Positions 1-12,507 of a stretch of 64,000 bases of DNA are shown piece by piece (position 1 is the first letter of the stretch; each line of letters starts with the position of its first letter). The DNA lies in contig CM055902.1 of NCBI GenBank assembly GCA_029582155.1, positions 16,449,279 through 16,513,278 of the forward strand, read 5' to 3'. Source of the stretch: Panopea generosa. Taxonomy: Eukaryota > Mollusca > Bivalvia > Adapedonta > Hiatellidae. The position numbers and the translations under genes are program-made. The notes under the pieces are model-generated. The model saw nothing but the letters and a program-made list of their open reading frames with translations, did not search any database and was not told the DNA's origin.

Positions 1-231
1 ATTTATATCATGTCTCGTTTTCATTTATTGATTTATTTCTTTGTTTCAAAGTGACTATCATGCACACTTTACTTTCACTTGCTATTTAAATTGTTGAAAT
101 GAGCGACATATCATTGAAATTTGAAGACTGTATACCTGATATTACCTTAATTGCAAAGACATCTATTGATGGTTGATAATGTATGCAATTCATATACATA
201 TGTATGTATTGGATTTATATATTGAAAAACG

Positions 232-449
232 GGGCATGGTTAGTTTTAATATTTGTTTATTATAGATATAAAAGGTCAAATATATAGTTTTGCTACAAAA
301 CAAATCACAATTTGTAGAAAAAAAAATATTGTATATATACGGGCATGGTTAGTTTTAATATTTGTTTATTATAGATATAAAAGGTCAAATATATAGTTTT
401 GCTACAAAACAAATCACAATTTGTAGAAAAAAAAATATTGTATATATAC
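232..449. repeat. Tandem duplication, 109-bp unit x2
   Basis: Two copies of a 109-bp unit lie head to tail (232-340 and 341-449) and look essentially identical. Each starts GGGCATGGTTAG and ends in an A-rich run followed by TATATATAC; a third copy aborts after GAGCATG at 450. The near identity implies a recent duplication or an assembly duplication. No coding content is visible. Confidence 0.95.
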
Positions 450-1454
450 GAGCATGTATTAAGACATTATGTATAAATGTTGCATATACAATAGAATAAA
501 TAGGCAGTCAGATAAGCAAACCATTGCAGACAATACAATGACATTTTCAAAGTACTTCTTCAGCTAGAACTATTTTAATTAAGGTAGAATGTCTAATATG
601 ATTGGTAAGTCTGCGAATTTTCGAGTAGTCCGAAACTGATTTATGTATGTGCGACCGCCATCATATTTTGTTGCATGAATTAAAAAAGATTTATATTTGG
701 AAATGGCAGAAGTTTGTTCGACAAATATTTCAGTCACATGTGATGACAATATCTACTTTTCAATGTCTCACTTACCAATTACATCCCAATAGGGCCAGTA
801 GCAAGTTTGTTGCGACTAAGATATTAGAGCTGTGTAAATCAGACGGGCATTTGTTTTGTTGAAAATACTTAAACAGTCATTATTTTGTATATTGAGGACG
901 TTGGAACATTTTTATAAGTTCTTTCAAGTATGGGTGTCATTGTGTACTATTGAATAAAGATATAAAAGTTTAAAGATGAGTAGTGATTCACTGCCACAAT
1001 TGACCAGAATTCTCAAACATGAAGTGGTTTCATCAAAACATCAAAATTGTCAACCCCATGTTTTTTCCTACATACTTTGACTAACAGTGGACAATCCATG
1101 GAAACAAAAGACACTTTTACAGCCATTGGAGTTCCAGATGTGCATGTCTGTTTACGTAGAACAGTATAAAGTTAATTGGTGACGTGATAAGTGTAAGACC
1201 TAAATCAAGTATCAAGGTATTTAAGGAAAGTACTGTATCCGTTGAATATTCATCCGATATGAGGTCACATGTGTCACTTGTAAGGAATGATCGAGCAATA
1301 GGTTTTATGTTAGCATTGCTCGTTACATGTAAACTCATGCCAAATGAATGTTCAACAAAAAATCTACTTCTCAGATGTTGATTATTAAAACTGTTGATTA
1401 ACACCTCAGTGTCTCGTTTTACATTTATGTAGCACCGATTATTTGTAGATACCG
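450..1454. other. Intergenic/intronic stretch, nothing recognised
   Basis: AT-rich sequence with only short chance open frames (647-862 plus; overlapping frames on both strands at 1117-1404). None has a recognisable domain, codon pattern or splice context. Confidence 0.5.
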
Positions 1455-1532
1455 GTCATAAATCGACGTTAAGGCTCATTAACAAAACAGCAGAAGTTAC
1501 TTCCGCTTGAACGCTAACGGTTGATTTATGAC
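1455..1532. mobile_element. Short inverted-repeat element (MITE-like)
   Basis: GTCATAAATCGACGTTA at 1455 is mirrored by TAACGGTTGATTTATGAC ending at 1532, giving imperfect ~17-bp terminal inverted repeats around a short loop. This suits a very small non-autonomous DNA transposon or a stable hairpin. I see no clear target-site duplication. Confidence 0.45.
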
Positions 1533-2499
1533 GATGAAAATCTTAAAATGTATCACGTGTCTGACGCCATAATCAATTGCAAGTCGAAAATTATACCCGA
1601 ACTTAAAAAAGTCTGTTAATTGGTATGCGTTCATGGGAAAATGAACGACAATATCCTGGATAATTATGCACTAAATATGAAATAGGGTTTTGTTTTCGTC
1701 TTATTTCATCAAATCTTATGATTATTAGGTGTTTCCTATTCATGATGGCGCCAACATTAATTTGCTTATTTAAATCAAATGAAAGTCATTAATATCTGGA
1801 GCCAATGTTGTTTTATCTCTGTTAATTTAATTACATAGTCTGTTCCCGGAAACAATAGCAAGAAATTGCATAACATGTATATCACGTTGTTTAAAAACCA
1901 TTTAAATAAATAACAGGAGAATTTGTTTTACAATGAGCATGTTACGTGAAATAACGTTTTGTTGAAATGTTCCAGTAACGTCACATTTAATGTACAGAAC
2001 ATAACATTTATCCGAACGGGTTGTTATCAAAAATTTAATCGAAGTTTTAAACGTGAGTAAAACCAATACACCGTTGAATAAGATAAAGATAAAAACTAAC
2101 AGATATATTGAAATTGTTTGTGAAAGTACGAAAAAAGAAAATATGTTTTTACTTCAATTAAATCTTCGTTCAAACATAAAAATTTTTGAAATAGAATTTT
2201 GAAAATATTTGTGAAAGAACGATAAAAAAACATTGAAATATGAAAACATACTTTTATTTCAAATTAAATCTTCGCACGTAATATAACATACACATATCTT
2301 ATCACAAACATTATACAGTCGTATTTTCTTCTCTCTGTATTCTATCAATTTCAATAAAAAATATATGTTTAATGCTTCCTGTTCCACACAGGTAAAGGCA
2401 GGATATCATCATTTATCTTGCAATATGCAGCTTTATTTACACAATATAAGTTCTATATATAGAGCGCCACACGTCACCAAATTCACAGTTGGATACAAT
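1533..2499. other. Intergenic/intronic stretch, nothing recognised
   Basis: AT-rich, no long open frame. Two loosely similar A/T-rich blocks near 2100-2280 (both containing GAAAATATNTGTGAAAG-like text followed by TTCAAATTAAATCTTCG-like text) suggest a degenerate local duplication. Confidence 0.4.
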
Positions 2500-2690
2500 T
2501 GACCTGAAGCAATATGTCACTCAAACATGTCAATAATCCAATCAGCGAGTCTCAGAGAAGTTACTGCCGAGACCACCATTTCCTTTAGACAGGCAAATGA
2601 TCTGTGAGTTAACACTTAATTGTATTACTTAATATTTACTTAAATAAACAACGCCACGTTGCAAGTGGGCGGAGCAATAGCCACGTCCTT
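2500..2690. mobile_element. Degenerate MITE-like copy related to 12508-12702
   Basis: Shares ordered blocks with the element at 12508-12702: GACCTGA at the left edge, then AATCCAATCAGCGA, an ACCATTTCCTTTAGACA-like block, a GTTAACA block and AAACAACGCCA. Spacing is conserved, so these look like two copies of one short element. The right terminal repeat is eroded here. Confidence 0.5.
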
Positions 2691-2975
2691 TTGTTATCAG
2701 TTGATGTGTTATTCTAGTGGGCAAAATAATAGAACTCTTATTGCAATGTGGATATGCAGCTGATAGTTTTGACATCAGTTCATTATAAGATAGGCATGTA
2801 CTTCCTGAAATATGACTTGGATAGCACATAGAATATAGAAATCCACGGTACTTAATCTTAACCTAAAAAAAATACGTAAGTAATAATTATCTTTAATATG
2901 AAAAGATTTACGCCAAAGTCATTTTGAATTGCCCCCACATAGGCTATTTATAAAAAAACAGTAAACTATTAATAA

Positions 2976-2993
2976 ATATATATATATATATAT
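2976..2993. repeat. (TA)n microsatellite
   Basis: Short uninterrupted TA dinucleotide run. Confidence 0.9.
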
Positions 2994-3034
2994 CAGACAT
3001 TTTTGATTTACAAATCATACAAAAGACAAAATGG

Positions 3035-3140
3035 GACGAAAAGCCTCCTCGCTTGGCGCTCAACAATTAAGAGGATGATTCTAGGACTTGCCGGCCCGTG
3101 TCGGTATAATCACATTACGTATATGCGGCATGAAACACCG
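3035..3140 (+). mobile_element. SINE fragment, family 3 (body only)
   Basis: The block GCCTCCTCGCTTGGCGCTCA, then AATTAAGAGGATGATTCTAG, then GCCGGCCCGTGTCGGTATAA matches, in the same order, the body of the fuller minus-strand copy at 28685-28870 and the decayed copy at 36500-36665. The tRNA-like head is missing. From memory, this body is common in bivalve and gastropod genomes. Confidence 0.7.
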
Positions 3141-3365
3141 TCACGATATGACTGAACATTTGTTAAAAGTGACACCATGTGACAACAACATCAACAATTG
3201 ATATGTTTCTTTAAACGCAAATGTTGCAATTTTTAAGTTTCAGACCGCCGTCTACCACACCCAACAGCATCCTTGTGCTTATGGCGTAAACTCTTCATAC
3301 TGATCACATCAATACATATCTGAACAAATCAAGTCAATCCAACACATTTAAGTAACAATGACAAA

Positions 3366-3369
3366 GACA

Positions 3370-3420
<51 letters not shown>

Positions 3421-3698
3421 TAATATTTAGCGTCATTTTATGCCATCAAGAGCTAACAGACGATATATTAGCTTTACCACTATTTGTTGGATCTTGAAAG
3501 ATTGACCAGTACTCTAGCACACTACACCTCCGTAACTGATAACTTTCCCTCTTGAATTAGTGGTTAGAAACAAATGATAAATAGACACAATGTCGTGAAT
3601 AAATCATCACGGAGTTTTATCACGTGCTGCGGATTCGAACTCACGATCCCTGGATTAAAAGTCAGACGCGCTGCCGACTAAGCTATTCAGGCCCGGTG
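3366..3698 (-). mobile_element. tRNA-derived SINE, family 1, with (AATC)n tail
   Basis: Read on the minus strand it begins with a tRNA-like head (box A region TAGCTTAGTCGGCAGCGCG, perfect box B GTTCGAATC), then a ~200-bp body, and ends in an (AATC)n tail seen on the plus strand as the GATT run at 3370-3422. Flanks ACAATGACAAA (3355-3365) and ACATTGACAAA (3699-3709) look like an 11-bp target-site duplication with one mismatch. Related copies: 25609-25650 (fragment), 43828-44390 (two nested copies) and 45740-46085. Pol III transcription from boxes A and B is expected from the family; mobilisation would need a partner LINE. Confidence 0.9.
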
Positions 3699-3709
3699 AC
3701 ATTGACAAA

Positions 3710-6700
3710 TTATATTTAATTTGTCTCTTTGAATGACCCACCGCAATGCAAGCCATTGTATGCTTTGTTGATTATCTGTCACAGCTTGTTATCGGAGTCG
3801 GTGTTTAGCTGATTTACCATAATTACCTTTGAACATCAATATCGACTCATCTTTTTTTTCAATATTATTTTATGTTAACAGGACGATTCTGTGTATTAAA
3901 TTGTAGAGAGCCTGGTCTGTTAAATGAAAACTGATATTTTTATTGGTAGGGCTCAGAAAACATATTTTAAAAATATATCGATGTCTAGTTATCATTTGAC
4001 GCTTAATAAATTTAATTGACCTTGGGCTTGCCCCAAAGGCCATAGTATCAATGCAGGATTTCTGACGAGCTCAACTTTTGGCTGGTTGCCATCCCAAAAG
4101 TGCGAATTACTCCTATGTATGAATGAGCAGTAAAAATTACTCTTGGGTCCATCTGAACCGCATTCAAAAGCTTATGGCCGTGAATATTTAGCACAAAATA
4201 CCACATATTATTTTGATAAGCTTAGACCTTAATAAATTCATCAAAAAAGAAATTTAATCTCTTTCATCTATTGATTTTAAATATTCTGTATAATATTATG
4301 TTAGAAACATTATGTAGTTCTACGAAATTCAAAGTTAATGCAAATCGAACAAAAGATATAGAAGCTATTTTCCCTCGAAATACATACTACAATAAATTAT
4401 ATTGCATTAAATTTTGCGGTTGGAAAAACATGGCGGTGCCCTTAAGATGTTCTATTTATATGAATAAAGCGCTAAAGTTTTATGTAATATTCGGATAATT
4501 TGAAGACAATTAATTAAAATGGATTACTGAAACAAGACTTTAGGGAATTCTCAATCGTGGAGTAGAATTTTGAAAACTAAATGCTGCTTGGAGTGGAGTT
4601 TAAAAATGTTTACCCTAATTCACCACCAAGCCATCAGCAGCCACAGGTTTCCAGCGCTTTGATATATAATGGTCTGATCATAATGTTAATTAGTTGATAG
4701 ATTAAGGGAACATGTTAAAAGGATGAAATAGCATTCGCACAATTTAAGCATAACGTCAAATTATATTTGAACTATTTCCAATAACAATTTTTACTATTCA
4801 CGTAGGTGTGTTAATTCGTGTGCTTGATTCAAAATATTAAACGGAATTTATCAGGATTGCTCAAACTTTTAAAATTGCCTAAAAACATATTTTCTCTAAT
4901 AAACCATGCTTATATATACTCACTGACCCCATATTGCCAAAAGGATATATTTGTAAACATGCTGTAATAATATATTGAAAATGGGATTTCCTAACTTGGT
5001 GAGATTAAAAATGATTTCCCGCTTAAAAGTGCAACCTATGTTTGACGTATTAAATGAGTCAAATGATTTCAGTTTGATACGTTGTGTACAGGGGTTGATC
5101 AAAATTTCAGTTAAGAGAGGCGCAACACAAAAATAAACGGACTTACATGTTTTTCAGTAGAATTATAGTGAATTTTGATTAAATTAAGGAGTTCATAGGG
5201 GGCATACTTCGTTTTTTTAAAGAACAGATCCGCTATTGACACAGGCTTACACGTGATAAAAAATGTATCATCTAAGGAAGAGTCTGAATATCGTAAATCT
5301 GTAGTTAAGTACTGTCTGTTTTTAAATATCGATTTTGTCACGATTTGGTGGATTTGACATATCAAACCATTCGTATTTTATTTGTTAATGATAATGAGAT
5401 GCTTTTTATCCTTTTTAATAATTATCTTATTCAACATTTAAAGCGCGTTTTCCTAATATATTCCCTTTGAGAAAAAATAAATGAATTATTTTTTGTAAAA
5501 CGGCGTGTCAGCAGGAACAATTCATTAAATAAAACACCATAAAAAGTAATATTTCGCCAACAGGGAGACATATTGCAGGCACATTGTCCATGTATGAAAA
5601 CAGTTTAACAGATAAGACAACACATTAACAAATGAATATACAAAACAAACCACGTTCAACATCATATTTGTCGCCTATTTGGCTATTCCGATCATAGTCA
5701 CGTACCGCCGTGAAACAGTTTACGGTTAATTGATAACTAACGGTGAAAAACGCGATAAATGAGTTAAACAGAACCACTAAGTTTTATATTTCAAACCGTC
5801 ATTAATGCTTCAATATAATCTATTCACTTCCATATCAGCTTAATTGCAAATGTTATATGTACTGTTTCCGACCACGTCAGGTTCCAGGCTCTCCGTTACA
5901 AGCAAATAACAGGAAATTGCTTTGTAATATTTATATTAATTTGAATGTTATACCGCCAGTGACTCGACAGAAATTGATTCCATAACAGTAATGAAGTTAT
6001 AAACATGCCAATAACACCAATAAACTCAATTTGTGAATAACGATAGCATTTGCATGAAAATACAATTTGCCTCAAATCAATGTCCATAATGTTTAGATAA
6101 ATAACATAGGACGACTTTTAGCATGCATACAACAAACTGGAAACATATATATATACATTAGCGAATGGAAAGGCAGTGGCATAGAACAGTATTAGAAACA
6201 ATGTGACACTTCCAATAATGATGTTGTTATACTCAAAATTTGGTTAATTCATTAATGAATAAACATATAACCTTCAACATCTGCGTTTGTCCACTTTTTC
6301 ATTATAAGGAAGTTATCTGGCGAAGATTTTTTAACATGATTGTTCTCCGTAACATTCGGTCTATATAATTTTTTTCTTATAATCTGGTCACGTGTGCGTA
6401 CTCTAAATGTTTTGGAGTGTGGCTATATAGTAAAACACAAATTATGCAAGCATTTAACTTCTATTGTTTTTTTTAAAAAAAAACTACTATTTAAACGTTG
6501 TTCATCGCAGAATGTGAAGAAGAAGAGGAAGAAGGAGGAGGATGAGATGTAGGAGAATAATAAAAAGGTCGTGTTACCTCAACAATTATCGTAGTGGACA
6601 TTAACATTCTAGATCGAGTTATTTGAATGCCTTATATTTATGGCCAATATGTTGTATCATCTAAAATTGTAATTTGTTTGGTTTGACAAACGTTTGCAAT

Positions 6701-7929
6701 TACGTTTTGTATTTTACCAGTATTTAAATGTTTTACTGAAAAGATAGACAAATTATGTCCTCAATACAAATTTAATGACACATACAAATAATACTGGCGA
6801 CTATTTTAAAGGATTCACTTACTTTTATTCTAAATATCAAATTGTAGAGAGACTAATTCTTTTAACATGTTCGTTGGTTTGATATGGTAATGGTTTTTAA
6901 TGTATTTTTATTTTGTGTATTCCCTAACGGTTTATAACTGGAATAATCACTTTGTAAACTGAATCAGTTGGAACTTTAAATTAAAATGGAGCTTGGGAAA
7001 TGGAATACTCACAAAATGTATAGCGCAACGATTAATAATTCATTGGGACCACTAATGATCATGCTATCGAGCGCGTGTTCGTATGAGATCATGTGATGAA
7101 TCAATGAACGAATAAATCAATTAATGAATAAATTATTCATAATTCCGACTCAATGAATCAATCAATCAAAGAACGATTCAATGCACGTTGGTTTAACTGT
7201 GTATCAACACAGTATACAATCACCGTGTTTATTCTTAAAACAAAAAAAACAATAACAAACATATTGAAAACAAATCAACAATTTAAATGCAGAATGAATC
7301 TTAAACGATAATATCTAATATTACTGTATATTCTCTGCAATTATATTAAATGATAATTATCTTGTAACATGGATAATGCATGTAGCAGCACACTAGGCAA
7401 GTGTTTGTCGTTTTAGAATTGATGGTCCAAACCACATCGTGGGTGAATATTAGTGCAATTTGATTTTATTCAGGAATTTTGGAAATTTATAGGTATCCCA
7501 ACAAAAACCTGGTCAAGACTAGATTTTTTTTCTTTATACATGTAATTGAAGATTCTCAATAAGTGAAGAATTTGAGCGGAGACAAATGCTGCAGATTTTA
7601 TTTTTTAATGCGTTCGCTATAAGAAATGTAATAGTTGTGTGATACGTAAACACGCGATGAACATGAACAGTTAAATAAAAGAACCACTAAATTGGCATTT
7701 CATAGAAATAATTTTGTAACCAAAAATAAAAAAAAAGATATTCTTCTCAGTGGTTATCAGTATTCTTTATGGGAGAATCAAATGACTATTTTATTTGAAT
7801 TCGTTGTTTAATGGAATAATACAGAAGGGAAATCCCTTAAAATCTAAAACAGTCAGATCGGTATCTTATATCGATGAGATGGTCGGACTCACACATACGG
7901 TTTAACCACAGGCACCAGTGGTAAATAAG
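3710..7929. other. Intergenic/intronic stretch without supported gene
   Basis: AT-rich sequence. Frames of 60-84 codons (4271-4498 plus; 4920-5102 and 5111-5365 minus; 5896-6087 minus; 6340-6552 plus) show no domain. The minus-strand frame ending near 5147 is followed by a GTAAGT donor-like site (see findings). A GA-rich purine run lies at 6518-6556, and degenerate AATCAATG-type repeats at 7090-7185. Confidence 0.4.
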
Positions 7930-8800
7930 TTTTAATAAGTTTGTTACTTTACCTATATAATTGCCTTAAAGTAGCTTTTATTTGTTCATTTATATAATTG
8001 CATAAAACTAGTTTTTGTTAGTTAACCTATATAAATGCCTTCAACTAGTTTTTGATACGGTTACCTAGTATATGATTGACTTAAACTAGATTTTATTAGC
8101 TTATCTAGTATACAATTGCTTTAAACTAGTTTTTATTAGTTTACCTATATAATTCAAAGATTCTAAGTAGATATACAATATAAAATATGTAGCTATCAAT
8201 AATAATTTGAGAGTTACATTTGATAAGGGGCAAAAATCCGAAAAATCTGAGAACAGAGTTGATATTCTTAAATTATACTTTGGAAGATTTTATTGAGATA
8301 TTTAGTTTGTATTAGTTTATCTATATTATTGCCTTAAACCAGTTTTATTAGCTTAACAATGCAATTGCCTTAAACTAGTTTTTATAAGCTTACCTTTACA
8401 ATTGCCTTAAACTAGTTTTTATTAGTTTACCTATATAATTCAAACACTCTCGGTAGATATACAACTTAAAAATATGTAGTTGTCAATAATAATTTGAGAG
8501 TTACCTTTGATAAAGGGCAAGAGTCCGAAAATTCTGAGAATAAAATTGATATTATTAAATTATACTCCCATGGAAGATGTTATTGAGCTATTCAGTTTTT
8601 ATTAGCTTACCTATACAATTGCCTTAAACTATATGTTATTAGCTTACCTATAAATCTGCCTTACCTATATCATTGCCGTAATCTACTTTTTATTAGCTTA
8701 CCTATATAATTGCCTTCAACTATTTTTTATAAGCTAACCTATAAGTTTGCCTTAAACTATTTTTTATTAGTTTACCCATAGAATTGCCTTATTTGGTAAA
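7930..8800. repeat. Compound minisatellite with higher-order structure
   Basis: A 37-40-bp unit close to TTGCCTTAAACTAGTTTTTA followed by TTAGTTTACCTATATAA recurs about fifteen times in three blocks (7940-8150, 8320-8437, 8600-8790). The blocks are separated by two copies of an unrelated ~170-bp spacer, starting ATTCAAAGATTCTAAG at 8152 and ATTCAAACACTCTCGG at 8438, 286 bp apart. The spacers share a long AATAATTTGAGAGTTAC-containing segment. So the array has a basic monomer and a larger composite period. Confidence 0.85.
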
Positions 8801-10030
8801 ATAACAAATATATCTCTAGCACGTTATAGTAATTGCATGGTGATATTGCTATGATATTACTCCGGGTTGTTTTTCAAATGTTTCGACCTTTGTCATGGTG
8901 ATATACATTTTGTTTATGCAAACAGTGACAGGGTGTTTTGTTGCATATGTTTACTTACACCTGTGGTTCACATTCACATAATAAATTAATTGCGATTAAA
9001 TGCAGTTTTTTACAAAGGTTAAGATCCTCGATTTGAATAAAAAAACGCAATCACTTCGCAATTTTTGTATTTGTGTAGTAACTACTCTTTATTTTAATTA
9101 TTGTTAAAAAGTGAATCAGAAATACAAGTTTTCTCAATAATATCGACCTTATATGCGATGAGATGCCATATTTCGTCTCATATTAAACACCGGTGATAAA
9201 ACCCTTTGATATATTTTATTCATTTGATTATCAGCATAGATTGCTTAACGGAGTCTCGTTTTGTATCTCTCTCTCTCAGGAGAATGGCTTCCTTATAAGA
9301 TATGGTATAAAGATACATTAAAACAATCTTCAATTGATTCACATTTTTATATCTGTAAATTCAGCCTTGAAATAACCAGCAATAATAAACAATTTCGCAA
9401 TATACTCCATCTTTTGACACTGGTAACAATGAATGAATATGCAATTTGTTTCTAATCTATTTAATGCTATAGTGATTAATTTGTTTTAAGGAGACAAATA
9501 TTAATTTCAGTATTGCTACTTTATCATCCAGTATAGTTACCATTATTGACAACGGGAAGTCGCCATTTTGAATTGTTTGTTGATCGGAAATCGATAACGA
9601 AGAAACGAGACATTCAAATCATTGTATATACATAACAGAGTGTGGTGCACAAATATAATAAAGTTCATTGCCTTACGTCGATGTAAAAGGCAAGAATATA
9701 TAAAGTATACACGAGGACTTGCCAAGGTCCCACTGTTAAAATATACATAGCAGAACAATTCAAATCCAATGATTTAAAGCACATAAACAGCGCCTTATTT
9801 TGCATGCATTTCTAGGTAGCAGTTAATTTGTTTACAAACATACGAAAGATTGACATACACAAGTTGTTGAAACCGCATTATCAGAGTATGTACTACAAAG
9901 TCACTAAATATTAATTATATTTCACTTGAAAACAATGCAATTTGCATGATCAATCATAGTTTTGCCAATCGTGATCGTACCATTTCAGTTTCCACTCAAA
10001 GAAATATATGTTTCTCCGAAATCGATTTTG
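8801..10030. other. Intergenic/intronic stretch, nothing recognised
   Basis: Short open frames at 9261-9455 (plus) and 9543-9758 (minus) have no recognisable features and AT-driven composition. Confidence 0.4.
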
Positions 10031-10258
10031 AATAGGGTTTAACGACATTTTCAATACTTTTTTTATATTATATATTGCATATCCAGCTTTATTGGTAGAA
10101 GACTATTTTAGAAGAATATGAGTAGAACCACCGTCCCTCCGTAAATTACTGCCAATCATTCTCACGTGAAGTTTTTAGAGCGAGCGCACTCGAACCAACA
10201 ACCTTAGCGGTGAGAGATAAATGATATTGAGGCGGTGCCTTAGACCACTCGGCCACGG
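10031..10258 (-). mobile_element. tRNA-derived SINE, family 2 (Leu/Ser-like head)
   Basis: On the minus strand it starts CCGTGGCCGAGTGGTCTAAG, a typical class II (Leu or Ser) tRNA start, with a box B-like GGTTCGAGTGC. The body includes ACGGTGGTTCTACTC and the 3' side reads TTGAAAATGTCGTTAAACCC. Sister copies: 14500-14635 (plus, head side) and 24077-24220 (minus, 3' side). No poly(A) or simple-repeat tail and no clear target-site duplication, so the copy is old or truncated. Confidence 0.8.
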
Positions 10259-10383
10259 AAGAACCTCTCAGAAATCAGTAATTAATATATATATTGAGTG
10301 GCCCGTTAGCCTAATGCAAAATATTATTTAAATGGTTCATAGGACGGAACATTTATTTATGCTATGGCAAATTATTGTATTAC

Positions 10384-10460
10384 TTCGCAAAGCGGAGTCG
10401 ATAGAGTGCTTGTCGAGCGTGCTATAGGTTGACGATTCGATCTCATATTCAATCCCAAAG
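10384..10460 (+). mobile_element. Decayed tRNA-like SINE head
   Basis: AGCGGAGTCGATAGAGTGCT resembles a tRNA D-arm/box A region and is followed about 30 bp later by the box B-like ACGATTCGATCTC. The cloverleaf is broken and no known body follows, so I call it a SINE remnant rather than a tRNA gene. Confidence 0.4.
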
Positions 10461-10489
10461 CACTTCAAGAAACAAACACCAATCAGAAC

Positions 10490-11432
10490 GCTTACTCACT
10501 AGTGATTCACATAGACTCTGAGCTCATTTTGGAGTCGAATTAGAATTAATTTGTATAAACTAATTATGAATCTCATTCCAATATATCATTATATCATAAA
10601 TATCTTATGTGTTAACGATCTGCACATTTATGAAATTAAATAACCTTAAACAAAACACCGTATCCATAAACAATGTCATCAAAATACGAAATGAATATCA
10701 ACAATGTAGCTAATGATAAATTTCACATAATGATGATGTATTGATAGCAAAGCAAACAATGAACAATTGACCTATTGTCATATTCTGCTTTTCTGCATCT
10801 TATGGCCGACAATTAAAACAGAATAGTCTATTTGGTTTAAACAATACTTTGTTCCAAAACTGTACATAGAATATTACATAACATGCGCAAATTAATGAAA
10901 TGACAAACAATTCAACGGATTGGGATTTGGTAATCTCTTTGACAGGCGATGACTCAAGTTAAATATTATCTTCCATGCATTTAATATGCATGAACTCATT
11001 TCAATATCGTACGAGGAGGGTTCGGCATTTGCTTAATTAATGAAATGTTAGATGTATTATACCATTAACGTTCTTGATATTGTACCCTTTGAGCGCCCAC
11101 TGAGTGTTATGCCATGTCCCAGAGCGTTTATTTATACTATAAAAACAAACACTCGGCGTAATAAATCACTTTTTTTAATATATCATTCATACAAAACATA
11201 TTAGGGACGCCGGGAAGTTCGATTGTGCTAACAATTAAATACTGCAGAATCAAAAGCATACATTTGGATGTTATGCAAGACGTTTGTATTATGAATAAAA
11301 ATATCAAAAGTGATTTAACATGAATGGTTTATCATCAAATATATATATTAGTTTGAACCATTTGGCTTATATTCATTTACTTTGGCTCACTTGTAAAGAA
11401 AACTGTTTCGTCCGTTTCCTGGATATTGGAAA
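10490..11432. other. Intergenic/intronic stretch, nothing recognised
   Basis: No open frame above 60 codons and no repeat structure noticed. Confidence 0.4.
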
Positions 11433-11439
11433 GTGTTAG

Positions 11440-11505
11440 TTTTAACAGGTCGTCGGGTCATGCCTGGGATCAAACCCAACACTCTATCCGCTGAACTACC
11501 TGCAC
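11440..11505 (-). mobile_element. Decayed tRNA-like SINE head
   Basis: On the minus strand TGCAGGTAGTTCAGCGGATA (box A-like) is followed closely by GGGTTTGATCCCAGGC (box B-like). The anticodon arm appears deleted, so this cannot be a functional tRNA. The ORF at 11433-11666 overlapping it is a chance frame. Confidence 0.45.
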
Positions 11506-11834
11506 ATTATGATTTAGTGATACATATATACTCGTACATCGTACATCGTGGGCATTTCAAAACTCATAAAGACCTAAGTGTAGGTAGACAACTACTAAAA
11601 TTAAGACAGAACACATGCAAGTCAAACATCAGTCTATGTACTTCAACCCGTTATGACACTAGTTAATACAGAACACAATGCTACTATGATTATTAACTGT
11701 TTAAATGATTTATTAGACGCACAGCATAGTAAACCAAGAACACTTATTTGCACTTTCGATTTTATCAAGACATTTCAAGAAGATAATATTATTCAAGCTC
11801 ATAAATAACATTAGTTGTATTATGTTGTTGTATT

Positions 11835-11965
11835 CTTAGTGTTGAGCACATAGTGAAGTATCGGACCCATGAGGGGTTGTGGGTTCGGTTCTCCGTCACG
11901 GCAATGTGTGATATCCTTTAGCAAGATAATTTTCCCATATAAGTTTATAACTGGCCCTACCCAGA
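11835..11965 (+). mobile_element. tRNA-derived SINE, family 4
   Basis: Plus-strand remnant: GTTGAGCACATAGTGAAGTA (D-arm side), GGGTTCGGTTCTCC (box B), then TGTGATATCCTTTAGCAAGA, which aligns with the family-4 motif TGTCCTTGAGCAAGACACAT in the minus-strand copy at 40431-40570. The 'tgtccttgRgcaagacac' core recurs in animal SINE bodies (from memory). The overlapping minus frame at 11820-12008 is not a gene. Confidence 0.65.
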
Positions 11966-12507
11966 AATACTCTGCTTGATTTGTATCAGTTGTAATCACT
12001 TTTTTCACAATCTAAGTAAAATTAAAAGGTTTAAACTACTTTCGAGGAAAACATTAATTTCACCCCATGATTTGGAGAAGGACTGATCAATATTTGCAAT
12101 GTATTTTGTAAGTAACTTAAATATGCATTCGATGTGTTTAGTTTAAAATCGTGTCCTAATTCAAGTCAAATATATCTTGAAATGAAGATTTAAAAAAAAA
12201 ATCACTTTAAATGTCGACTCAGAAGAACACAAAAAATGAAAACATTCAAATAAAACGACTTGCTTGTGAATACAACAAATTACGTATAAACAACTCGACC
12301 TCCAGTTTCCTGTTGACTATTACTATATCGTCCAAGATCAGTTATCTAGTTATCTGATATGCAATTATATTACGTTCTTAATTTCATTTTATTTAAAGGC
12401 CAATCCTAATTTTTCTTTTTCAAAGTATTATAGTTGTGTGATAATAATCCGCCGTTCTTCTATTGCTATGAAATAAAAGTGGTCCGTATTGATGGCATAC
12501 GATCAGC
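11966..12507. other. Intergenic/intronic stretch, nothing recognised
   Basis: AT-rich, no repeat or open frame of note. Confidence 0.4.

Noticed and set aside
3370-3422. Stand-alone GATT microsatellite
   Set aside because: It is the (AATC)n tail of a minus-strand SINE; the runs near 43963 and 45740 have the same origin.
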